DNA of 64,000 nucleotides from JANPLG01 sp964609085. Its GTDB lineage: Bacteria > Armatimonadota > SYMT01. A program made the position numbers and the translations under genes. The stretch spans positions 54,109-118,108 of the forward strand of contig CAZSRZ010000002.1 of the NCBI GenBank assembly GCA_964609085.1, written 5' to 3'. Below the pieces are notes generated by a model. The model did no database searches. It was given only the letters and a program-made list of their open reading frames with translations, and was not told the origin of the DNA. This document shows positions 17,874 to 26,813 of this stretch, piece after piece. The stretch's first letter is position 1. The number at the start of each line of letters is the position of its first letter.

Positions 17874-19613
17874 ATGGATGACAGGGGAAAGCCAGAAGCG
17901 CGACGCGGTCGTCGGGTCACCCGCAGGGGTGCATTGGGCGCAGCCGCGGCCGCCGCGCTAGGCGCCGCCGTCGCGGCGGAAGCCCAGGGCACCCAGGAGC
18001 CGGTTTCCGCAGCGGATGTAACCGGCGCCGCCGATCTGGCCGGCCGCACCTTCACGGACGCCCAGAAGGCGGCGATGTCGCAGCGGCTCAACCGGACGCG
18101 AACGGGTCTACAGGCCCTGCGAGCAGTGGAAACCGGTCCGCTGGACGCCCCTGCATTTCATTTCGACCCCCGCGTGCCCGGGGTCGACTACCCCACGCGA
18201 ACGGGAAGATTCCGCATCAGCGAGGCCCCGGTACCGGACTGGGACGGGGCGATCGAGAGTGTCGCCTTCCACTCGGTCACTGATCTCTCGCGGATGATCA
18301 AGTCCCGCGTGATCACCTCCTCCGCCCTGACCCGGATGTACTTCGAGCGCCTCAAGAAGTTCGGCCCGCCCCTGAATTGCGTGGTCACCATGATGGAGGA
18401 GCACGCGCTGGCGCAGGCTCAGCGCGCCGATGCCGAGATCGCGGCGGGCCGGTACCGGGGCCCGCTGCACGGCATCCCCTGGGGCGCGAAGGACTTGCTG
18501 GCCACGAAAAGTGTCCGCACCACCTGGGGCGCGAAACCCTTCGAGAGCCAGATATTCGACTACGACGCCACCGTCGTCCGCAAGCTGGACGCCGCCGGCG
18601 CCGTGTTGATGTGCAAACTGACTACCGGCGAACTCGCCCTCGGCGATCTCTGGTTCGGTGGCCGCACCCGCAACCCGTGGGACCCCCGACAGGGGAGCAG
18701 CGGCTCGTCGGCCGGACCCGGCAGCGCGACCGCGGCCGGCCTGCTCGCGTTCGCCATCGGCAGTGAGACGCTGGGCAGCATCGTCAGCCCCTCGGTCGTC
18801 AACGGCGTCACCGGGCTTCGCCCCACCTTCGGACGGGTGAGCCGCCATGGTGCCATGCCGCTGTCGTGGACCATGGACAAGCTCGGCCCCATGTGCCGGG
18901 GGGTGGAAGACTGCGCCGTGATCTTGCGAGCGATCATGGGCCCCGACGGCCACGACCCCACCGTGACCGAGCAGACCTTCGAGTGGGATCCCGACAAGGG
19001 TCTGGCAGATCTCCGGGTCGGCTACGATCCCGCCGCTTTCGAAGGCGGGGGGAGAACTCCCAGCCGCAAGCCGGTGTACGACGAGGTTCTGAAGGTACTC
19101 CGCGACAAGTTGGGATTGAAGCTGATTCCGGTCAAGCTGCCGGATCGAAGCGCGGCGTATGAAGCCCTTGCCGGCCTGACCATCGACGTGGAGTCGGCGG
19201 CGGCGTTTTCCCGACTGGTCGAGGACGGCCGGCTCGATACTCTGGCCGGCCCCACCTGGCCGCTGACGTTCCGCTCCGGCAGCCTGATCCCGGCGGCGGA
19301 CTACATCCAGGCGATGCGCGTCCGCGCCCAGCTTCAGCGCGCCATGCATGTGGCACTCAAGGACGTGGACCTCTACGTCACGGTGCCGTTCGCCGGTCCG
19401 ACGATCTTCTACACGAATCTGACCGGCCACCCAACGCTGATCACTCGCTGCGGCATGCAGGACGATCAACCCGTTTCCATCGAGATCACCGGCAACCTCT
19501 ATCGGGAAGATGCGATCCTGCGCCTGGGTCGCGCCTTTGAGCAGGCGACAGAGTGGCACCGAAAGTGGCCGGACCCGGAGCGCACCATCAAGAAGCTCCA
19601 GGCACCCGCCTGA
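17874..19613 (+). CDS. Amidase-signature family amidase, twin-arginine exported
   Basis: Hydrolyses an amide bond; 579 residues. The N-terminus RRVTRRGALGAAAAAALG followed by an Ala-rich region is a twin-arginine signal. The Ser-cisSer-Lys triad is visible: Lys in GIPWGAKDLLAT, Ser in GSSGSSAGPGSATAAG, and the second Ser in GSETLGSI. The export signal and lack of gatB/gatC argue against it being the GatA subunit of the tRNA amidotransferase, despite the similarity. It follows dnaE by ten bases and precedes the pilin-like gene. Substrate unknown. Confidence 0.9.
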   Translation: MDDRGKPEARRGRRVTRRGALGAAAAAALGAAVAAEAQGTQEPVSAADVTGAADLAGRTFTDAQKAAMSQRLNRTRTGLQALRAVETGPLDAPAFHFDPRVPGVDYPTRTGRFRISEAPVPDWDGAIESVAFHSVTDLSRMIKSRVITSSALTRMYFERLKKFGPPLNCVVTMMEEHALAQAQRADAEIAAGRYRGPLHGIPWGAKDLLATKSVRTTWGAKPFESQIFDYDATVVRKLDAAGAVLMCKLTTGELALGDLWFGGRTRNPWDPRQGSSGSSAGPGSATAAGLLAFAIGSETLGSIVSPSVVNGVTGLRPTFGRVSRHGAMPLSWTMDKLGPMCRGVEDCAVILRAIMGPDGHDPTVTEQTFEWDPDKGLADLRVGYDPAAFEGGGRTPSRKPVYDEVLKVLRDKLGLKLIPVKLPDRSAAYEALAGLTIDVESAAAFSRLVEDGRLDTLAGPTWPLTFRSGSLIPAADYIQAMRVRAQLQRAMHVALKDVDLYVTVPFAGPTIFYTNLTGHPTLITRCGMQDDQPVSIEITGNLYREDAILRLGRAFEQATEWHRKWPDPERTIKKLQAPA

Positions 19614-19661
19614 GGCATGCCCGGGGCGTTGGGCGAGGTCGAACAAGCAGCGGGGGACCGG

Positions 19662-20399
19662 ATGAACGGCATGGAGCACCGGCGAGGCTTCACCCTGATC
19701 GAACTACTGGTGGTGATCGCCATCATCGCCATCCTCGCGGCGATGCTCTTCCCCGTGTTTGCCCAGGCGCGCGAGGCAGCCCGGCGCACCACCTGTCTCT
19801 CCAACATGCGTCAGCTCGGTACCGCCTTGACGATGTACATCGGCGACTACGACGAGTTCTATTTCTTCTTCGGACACAACAGCCAGCTCAGCAGGGTCAA
19901 CCCCGCAGTTCCGCTCGGCGCAACCCGGGAGAACCGGTGGTGGAACCAGATCCTTCCCTACACTCGGACAGGCGGGTCGCTGATCGTCTGCCCGTCGGAC
20001 AACGGGAAGTTGCCCCACGCGACCGAGGACGGTCAGGCCGGGCGACCGCTCGTTCCCCGGTCCTACGTCGCAAACCGAATGGTGGAGGCGCTCTCCATGG
20101 CCCAGGTCGATCGCCCGGCGGACGTGGTGCTGGTGACCGAGAAGGGCGACAGGTTCGACGACTCCTGGTATGAGCCGCCGAAGAACCTGTACGACAAGCC
20201 GGGCTTTGGCGAGCCGGTGCTGGCCATGCGTCGGCATGCGGTGGGTGCCAACGCCATGTTCTGTGACGGCCACGCAAAGTGGCTCGGCAACGGGACGTGG
20301 CTGCGGGATCCCTGCGGGGATCCCTGGTCGGGCGTCTCGTTGATGCGTCTCTACCCCATCCCAGGCGCGGCGCCCTGGCATCCCAACTGTCCGAACTGA
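19662..20399 (+). CDS. DUF1559-type pilin-like secretion protein (H-X9-DG)
   Basis: Type IV pilin/type II pseudopilin-like protein, about 245 residues. The prepilin peptidase site is RRGFTLIELL, followed by a hydrophobic helix and LFPVFAQAREAARR. The C-terminal motif AMFCDGHAKWLG is the H-x9-DG-type ending (His at residue 201, 'HAVGANAMFCDG'). Such proteins are massively amplified in Planctomycetota and Armatimonadota; the FPVFAQAREAAR wording points to the latter. Start ATG 19662 has GCGGGGGA upstream. Its 3' end overlaps the convergent beta-helix gene by 49 bases. Function: likely surface or secretion pseudopilin, unproven. Confidence 0.88.
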   Translation: MNGMEHRRGFTLIELLVVIAIIAILAAMLFPVFAQAREAARRTTCLSNMRQLGTALTMYIGDYDEFYFFFGHNSQLSRVNPAVPLGATRENRWWNQILPYTRTGGSLIVCPSDNGKLPHATEDGQAGRPLVPRSYVANRMVEALSMAQVDRPADVVLVTEKGDRFDDSWYEPPKNLYDKPGFGEPVLAMRRHAVGANAMFCDGHAKWLGNGTWLRDPCGDPWSGVSLMRLYPIPGAAPWHPNCPN

Positions 20400-22222
20400 G
20401 CGGCAGAGCGCGGGGCGGTGCACTTCAGGTCGGGCGAGAACTCTGAGGTGTAGGGGGTCGAGCCGGCGACAGTCGAGGTAAAGCAGAGCTTTTTGGCCTC
20501 TCCACAGGTGATGGCGCCTGCTATCGGCCAGGTGAACGATCCGTCCGCCTCGGCGGTCACCCGTCCAAGAAAGACCACGCCTTCGCCGTTCTTTGGGTTG
20601 CCTGTGCGGGCACCCGTCTCTCGCCGGAAGACATCGACCACGCTCGCGGGTACGGTGCGGCCGAGCACTTTCATGGAGACATCGTCGTGCCTGAGTCGGT
20701 CGGGGCATGGGATGTTCTCATTGGTCCGGCGCGGCGTGCTGTTCGGCGTGACGCCGATTGGGAGCAGGTCGATGCCGGGACCGCCGTTGGCGCCCATTGC
20801 CACCCCAGACACCCGAACACGCGACTGGGGCCCGACGAAAACACCGGCCTCGGCGTTCCCCTTGACCTCGCCTCCCACGACCTCCGCAAGCACTTTCCTG
20901 GTGCAGTAGATCCCCGAGCCGCCGCAATCTCGGATCAGGTTGTCCGTCAGCCGTGAGACGCCCTCACCCGGGTGGATGTACACGCCCGAGTTCGTGGCCC
21001 GCAGCACCGTGTTTCCTCGCAACTCCGCGACGGCCGAGGGCACGGACAGGTTGACGCCGATGCCTGTGGTCCTCTCCACGGTGTTGCTCTCGATGCTGGA
21101 GGTGCCCAGGCTCGTCAGGTCGATCCCGATGCCGGGTCGCCGGCCGGTGCCGGCGCGAACAATCGTGTTGTTGCGGCAGATCAGGGTGTTGTCCGGACCG
21201 CAGCCCAGCTCGAGCGCAAACCGGCTGCTCCGGATGTTGTTGTTTTCCACGATGGCCGTGAGCGTTCCGCTCCCCGCCACGCAACGGACCCCGGTCGGTG
21301 CGTCCGAAACGCTGTTGTACTCCACGCGGATCTCGCCGCCACCCGCATCCAACTCATGCGAGCCGACGGCGATCCCGGCCCCCCTCAGCGTGTTTTGGAT
21401 CACTCGGGTATCCCGTCGGTAGCATTCAATCCCCACGTTCGAGATGGAAGACAGCAGCTCGTTGTCCTGGATCAGGACTTCACCCAGGCTCGTGTGCAGC
21501 GACTCGACCAGGATGCCGAAGCCGGGCGGATCTTCGAAGCGGTTGCCGCGGATTTCGCCGGACAGGCACGCTGATCGCAGGTTCGTTCCCTCGAACCCGT
21601 TCGCCTGGACGATCAGCCCGTTGCCCGCCACCTCGAACAGACCCGTCTCGCCGCCCCTAATCAGGTTGCCGATCACTCGCAGCCGCGTCGTCTGGTGCCC
21701 CTCGATCGCGGCCGCGGGTGAGCCGAGGAAGGAGTTCGGCTCGTCCAGGCTGCCGATCTCGGTGTCGGCGGCGCCAGGCTGCACCAGGATGGATCCGTTC
21801 TTGCCGGTGAAGGTGCAACCCAGGACGCTGACTCCACTCACGCCCTGGGCGATCTGCAGTTGCAGGTTCTTCCAACCCAGCCCCCGCAGTTGGGTGGAGC
21901 TGCCCCGCACGATGACAGTCGCGGGCTTTCGCCCCCGCGCCACGCTGCCGGGTCCCCGAATGGTGAGCGCCGTCAAAGCCGCCGGGATTTCGAGCGGGCC
22001 GGCGAGCACGATTTCCCGTGCCTGGGGAAAGGCGATGGTGTCCCCGGATTGGGCAGCCGACAGGATCAGGGCACGGAGCGAGCCTGCCGGCGGCGACGCA
22101 AGATCATCCGAGAAGTTGGTGAGGTTGTGGGTCACGGCTCCACGGCTGCCCACAGCCAGGAGCAGCGTGAGACCAGGGATGACGGCCGCCGAAACGATCC
22201 GTCGGAGCGCGGAGTGTGGCAT
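20351..22222 (-). CDS. Secreted right-handed parallel beta-helix repeat protein
   Basis: About 623 residues. The ATG at 22222 gives a signal peptide (ALRRIVSAAVIPGLTLLLAVGSRGA) and has GGGGGA upstream. The open frame continues far upstream opposite sucC, but that part has no meaning. From residue 100 on, strands of the type NxIRxxxxGL, IxNNxIV and VxxNTVxRT repeat, as in pectate-lyase-like beta-helix/NosD repeats. Examples are VENNNIRSSRFALEL, CRNNTIVRAG and ESNTVERTTGIGV. Such proteins bind or cleave polysaccharides; no catalytic residues can be assigned. A C-terminal FTWPIAG/TSTVAGSTPYTSEFS segment looks like a beta-sandwich. Confidence 0.85.
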   Translation of the reverse strand: MPHSALRRIVSAAVIPGLTLLLAVGSRGAVTHNLTNFSDDLASPPAGSLRALILSAAQSGDTIAFPQAREIVLAGPLEIPAALTALTIRGPGSVARGRKPATVIVRGSSTQLRGLGWKNLQLQIAQGVSGVSVLGCTFTGKNGSILVQPGAADTEIGSLDEPNSFLGSPAAAIEGHQTTRLRVIGNLIRGGETGLFEVAGNGLIVQANGFEGTNLRSACLSGEIRGNRFEDPPGFGILVESLHTSLGEVLIQDNELLSSISNVGIECYRRDTRVIQNTLRGAGIAVGSHELDAGGGEIRVEYNSVSDAPTGVRCVAGSGTLTAIVENNNIRSSRFALELGCGPDNTLICRNNTIVRAGTGRRPGIGIDLTSLGTSSIESNTVERTTGIGVNLSVPSAVAELRGNTVLRATNSGVYIHPGEGVSRLTDNLIRDCGGSGIYCTRKVLAEVVGGEVKGNAEAGVFVGPQSRVRVSGVAMGANGGPGIDLLPIGVTPNSTPRRTNENIPCPDRLRHDDVSMKVLGRTVPASVVDVFRRETGARTGNPKNGEGVVFLGRVTAEADGSFTWPIAGAITCGEAKKLCFTSTVAGSTPYTSEFSPDLKCTAPRSAAQFGQLGCQGAAPGMG

Positions 22223-22366
22223 GGCGGATTCCCCCGCGGAGATAGGCGTCACGGACTGTTCAACGACCAGGCTTTCCGGGCCTGCCCGAGCGGGAAAGTG
22301 GCGGCCGGGCGGCGTGATACGATTGCTGGGCCCCGGCCATCGGCCGTCGGGGCGGGAGAGCTGTCT

Positions 22367-23539
<1,173 letters not shown>

Positions 23540-23546
23540 CCGTCCG

Positions 23547-24896
23547 TTACCTGGCTGCCGGGTGGATCCAGGGTTTGCGGTATGGGCGACGCAGCAGGCG
23601 GTTGGCCTCGTCGTCTCCAACCACCCGGCCGCGGACAGGGTCCCACTCCAGAGTCCGCCCCAGCCTCAGTGCCATGTTGGCGAGGATGCAACTGGCGGTC
23701 GAGATGTGGCCTTCCTCAATGTCCGCTACTGGCTTGCCGCGCGACGCCCGTGCGGCCAGAAAGTCCTTCATGTGCTGCCGGATGGCCGGGGCGACGTGTC
23801 GCTCCAAATCGGCCTCGGTCCGGTCCTCGGGGTACTGATCCAGCTCCATCGTGACGTCCTTGTGGACGGGCGCACCGCCTCCCAGCGGGATGAAATCGTA
23901 GCCGTTCACGCTCATCTTCAGCGTTCCGCGGTCTCCGTAGAGGGTGGCGGCCCAGGGGTACTTTTCGTCCGCGGGGTGCCCCCAGGATCGGTGTTGCCAG
24001 GTGACGGTGGTCTCGCCGAAGTCAAAGGTGGCCGTCTGCGTGTCGGTGATATTGGCCTTGCTGCGGGGGTCGACGAGGATCCCTCCGGTGGATGCCACGC
24101 GCTTCGGCCATCCCAGACCGAGCGTCCAGCGGACCATGTCGAGCATGTGGATGCACATGTCGCCGACGATGCCGTTGCCGTACTCCATGAACGCTCGCCA
24201 GCGGCGGGGATGGACGAGGGAATTGTAAGGGCGCATCGGCGCCGGCCCCGTCCACATCTCGTAGTCGAGGTTCTCCGGCGGGGCGGTGTCCGGCGGCGTT
24301 TCGCGCGCGCGCATGTGGTAGTAGCAGCAGATCTCCACGTGGGAGATCTTGCCCAGTAACCCCGGTCGAACAAACCGATCCCGGGCCTCGACCAGGTGCG
24401 GAGTGCTCCGTCGCTGGGTACCCACCTGCACCACCCGCCCCGTTCGCCGAGCGGCTGCCAGCATTGCCTGGCCCTCCGCGACGTCCACGCTGATCGGCTT
24501 CTGGACGTAGACATCGGCCCCGGCCTCAACCGCGGCGATCATCGCGAGCGCATGCCAGTGATCGGGTGTGGCGATCAGCACGATGTCGAGATCTTTCTCT
24601 CGCAGCATCTCCCGGTAGTCGCTGAAACTGCGCGGACGCTTCCGCGAGGCCTGACGCTGGCTCACCAGATCACCGGCCTCGGAGAGCATTTGCCTGTCCA
24701 CGTCGCAGAGGGAGACGACTTCAACGGGAGCCACCTGGATCAGCCGCAGCAGATCGCACTTCCCGTACCAGCCGGTGCCGATGAGGCCAACACGCGGCTT
24801 TGTCTCGGCGAAAGCCTCGGCAAACGGAGCGATGCCCAGGGTTGCTCCCGCTGCGCCCGTGGTCAGCCCTGTGGTCAGCAGCGAGCGTCGATTCAT
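23547..24896 (-). CDS. Gfo/Idh/MocA-family oxidoreductase, twin-arginine exported
   Basis: About 449 residues. MNRRSLLTTGLTTGAAGAT is a twin-arginine leader, with cleavage near AFAETKP. The Rossmann motif is VGLIGTGWYGKCDL, followed by the family motifs IATPDHWHALAMI and VQKPISVDVAEGQAML, with Gln in place of Glu before Lys-Pro. The C-terminal domain has GNGIVGDMCIHMLDMVRWTLG. GGAGG lies seven bases before the ATG. It is related to the protein at 6847 and convergent with sucC. A periplasmic sugar-modifying role is inferred. Confidence 0.9.
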   Translation of the reverse strand: MNRRSLLTTGLTTGAAGATLGIAPFAEAFAETKPRVGLIGTGWYGKCDLLRLIQVAPVEVVSLCDVDRQMLSEAGDLVSQRQASRKRPRSFSDYREMLREKDLDIVLIATPDHWHALAMIAAVEAGADVYVQKPISVDVAEGQAMLAAARRTGRVVQVGTQRRSTPHLVEARDRFVRPGLLGKISHVEICCYYHMRARETPPDTAPPENLDYEMWTGPAPMRPYNSLVHPRRWRAFMEYGNGIVGDMCIHMLDMVRWTLGLGWPKRVASTGGILVDPRSKANITDTQTATFDFGETTVTWQHRSWGHPADEKYPWAATLYGDRGTLKMSVNGYDFIPLGGGAPVHKDVTMELDQYPEDRTEADLERHVAPAIRQHMKDFLAARASRGKPVADIEEGHISTASCILANMALRLGRTLEWDPVRGRVVGDDEANRLLRRPYRKPWIHPAAR

Positions 24897-25049
24897 CGGC
24901 GGTCCTCCACGGGGTCGGCTGGTGGTTTCGTCCCCGCCGTCAGTTCTGCGATGTGGGAGCGAGACCCTGCCTCGCAGGGGTTCATCCTACCGTCAAAGAA
25001 AGCGGCTGCGGTGACCGGCCCCGCGCCGAAGCCAGGGAGGGATTGGACG

Positions 25050-26039
25050 ATGGAGACCCGTGCAGTTATGGCGGTGGCGATCAACAGGGTGGAGGCGAGG
25101 CCGGTGGAGGTACCCCCGCCGGGACCGGGCGAAGTCTTGATTCGAACCAGTCACACCTGCATCAGCCCAGGAACGGAACTACGTTGCCTTGCGGGGCTGC
25201 AGCAGGGGACGCCCGGGTGGCCGTTTATCCTGGGCTACGCGCTGGTTGGGCACGTGGAGGCGGTCGGACCTGGAGCGCACCTGGCGGTGGGAGCACGAGT
25301 GTTGTGCGGAGGGACGAGCCGTGCGGCTACGCATCGGCTCTGGGGGGGGCACATCGGCCTCGCTGTCCAACCCGAGAACGCGGTCCACATCATTCCTGCG
25401 GGCGTGGATCCAGTCGAGGCGGCGGTCGGCCGCATCCTCGCCATCGCGCTGCATGGCGTGAGCCTCAGCCGACCGGACCCGCACGAGACGGTGGCAGTCG
25501 TCGGGCTCGGGCTGATCGGGCAGTTGTCAGCCAGGTTGCACGCGATGGGCGGAGCTCGCGTGGTCGGGATCGATCGATCGGCCTCTCGGGTCGAGGTCGC
25601 CCGCGGTGCGGGGATCGAGGGTCTCGCCGCCCAGGATGCGGCCACTGCTTTTCGGGAACGCGTGCCAGACGGCGCCGACCTGGTGGTGGATGCCACCGGC
25701 TCACCGACGGCGCTCGCCGCTTCCATTGAGTGTGCGCGCGACAGGCCGTACGAGGATCTGCCGTTGGCCGGTCCGCGCCTGCTGCTGCAGGGAAGCTACC
25801 CGGGGGACTTCACGGTGCCCTACCACCCCGTGTTCCGTCGAGAGATGACGGTGCTGGTGCCGAGGGATCGGCAGCCCCGCGATATGCGCGCGGCACTGGA
25901 CCTGCTCGCCCGTCGCCGCATCGGTGTGCGAGACCTGGTGGGGCGTGTTTGTCCACCGGAGGCGGCCCAGGAGGTCTACGACGCCTTGCGGGATCCCGGC
26001 GGGGAGTTGTTGACGGCCGTGTTCGATTGGACCGCGTGA
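25050..26039 (+). CDS. Medium-chain dehydrogenase/reductase (zinc-type alcohol dehydrogenase family)
   Basis: NAD(P)-dependent oxidoreductase, about 329 residues. The chosen ATG has GGGAGG upstream; earlier in-frame codons lie opposite the neighbouring oxidoreductase gene. The GroES-like N-terminal domain reads PPPGPGEVLIRTSHTCISPGTE. The structural-zinc Cys loop of classical alcohol dehydrogenases is absent, and the catalytic-zinc Cys is in HTCISPGTELRCL. The Rossmann domain has VVGLGLIGQLSARLHAMG. This short form resembles bi-domain sugar or BchC-like dehydrogenases. Substrate unknown. It is transcribed away from the oxidoreductase gene at 23547. Confidence 0.85.
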   Translation: METRAVMAVAINRVEARPVEVPPPGPGEVLIRTSHTCISPGTELRCLAGLQQGTPGWPFILGYALVGHVEAVGPGAHLAVGARVLCGGTSRAATHRLWGGHIGLAVQPENAVHIIPAGVDPVEAAVGRILAIALHGVSLSRPDPHETVAVVGLGLIGQLSARLHAMGGARVVGIDRSASRVEVARGAGIEGLAAQDAATAFRERVPDGADLVVDATGSPTALAASIECARDRPYEDLPLAGPRLLLQGSYPGDFTVPYHPVFRREMTVLVPRDRQPRDMRAALDLLARRRIGVRDLVGRVCPPEAAQEVYDALRDPGGELLTAVFDWTA

Positions 26040-26045
26040 GGCGAG

Positions 26046-26543
26046 CTAGGCTGCGGGGAGTTGCTCCCGCGGTTGGCGAAGCCATACGGCCGTCAGCGCG
26101 GAGATGATCAAGCCGGTAACGAGCGTCCCCAGTGCCCCGGCTAGGGCCTGCAGGAGCGGGGACTCCGAGGCACGGGCCGATTCCATTGCCGCGCGGATAG
26201 CCTCCGGGGACTGGCCTGCCTGCCGAAGCATCTCTTCCTGGACTGTGCGCAACTCCTCGAAATAGTTCGGAAAAGCAACCGTGGTGAACAGTATTGAGCC
26301 GGGGATGATGATGAGGCCAGCCACCAGTGAGGTGAGCAGGCCCATCCCAATTTGTCGCCCGTAGCTGCGTGTGAGCCGGGTCTGGTAGAGCACGGCGATG
26401 ACGATGGCGATCTGGATGAAAATCACGAGCCAGAACGCGTTCACCATGAGCGGATGCCTGTACCATCCGGTGAAGCCCATCACGTAGGTCCAGCCCTCTA
26501 CCATCAGCCCGAGGACCAGACCTCCGACCACCGCTACCCGCAT
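26046..26543 (-). CDS. Small membrane protein, DUF4199-like
   Basis: 165 residues with four predicted membrane helices: residues about 3-22, 34-54, 70-93 and 132-155. Between helices three and four lies a charged, helical segment (TVQEEMLRQAGQSPEAIRAAMESARA). This layout, with an FxxVxxPNYFEE-like stretch after helix three, matches DUF4199 proteins, whose function is not known. It converges with the MDR dehydrogenase at a six-base gap and lies downstream of a tRNA gene on the same strand. Confidence 0.7.
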   Translation of the reverse strand: MRVAVVGGLVLGLMVEGWTYVMGFTGWYRHPLMVNAFWLVIFIQIAIVIAVLYQTRLTRSYGRQIGMGLLTSLVAGLIIIPGSILFTTVAFPNYFEELRTVQEEMLRQAGQSPEAIRAAMESARASESPLLQALAGALGTLVTGLIISALTAVWLRQPREQLPAA

Positions 26544-26592
26544 CGAGTCGCTCCCGTTTGGCAGCGTCTCTCGTCGCCGCCCGGTGTTCGTG

Positions 26593-26674
26593 TGCCGAAG
26601 GCGGGGGTCGAACCCGCACTCCTTTCGGAACCGGTTTTTGAGACCGGCGCGTCTGCCTATTCCGCCACTTCGGC
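26593..26674 (-). tRNA. tRNA-Leu (anticodon CAA)
   Basis: The minus strand starts GCCGAAG and ends CTTCGGC plus discriminator A, a perfect seven-base acceptor stem. The anticodon stem CCGGT/ACCGG encloses the loop CTCAAAA, so the anticodon is CAA (reads UUG). A long variable arm (TTCCGAAAGGAGT) and a T arm with TTCGACC mark a class II leucine tRNA. The 3' CCA is not encoded, since CAC follows. Confidence 0.95.
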
Positions 26675-26813
26675 CTGACCGGAAGTATAGGCAGCGACTA
26701 AGAACCCGTCAACGCCTCCGCCAGCCGGCTCCCCCGGATCAGAACCGGGCAGGAGAACCCCCCTGGGTGCACGAACGCGGATGCGGACCGATTGGCAGTA
26801 TTGGAGGGCGGCA

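Noticed and set aside
17874..19613. GatA subunit of the tRNA amidotransferase
   Set aside because: The amidase fold and triad fit, but it has a twin-arginine export signal and no gatB or gatC nearby.
24396..25049. Long N-terminal extension of the MDR dehydrogenase
   Set aside because: This part is antisense to the oxidoreductase gene; the ATG at 25050 has a good ribosome-binding site and the family N-terminus.
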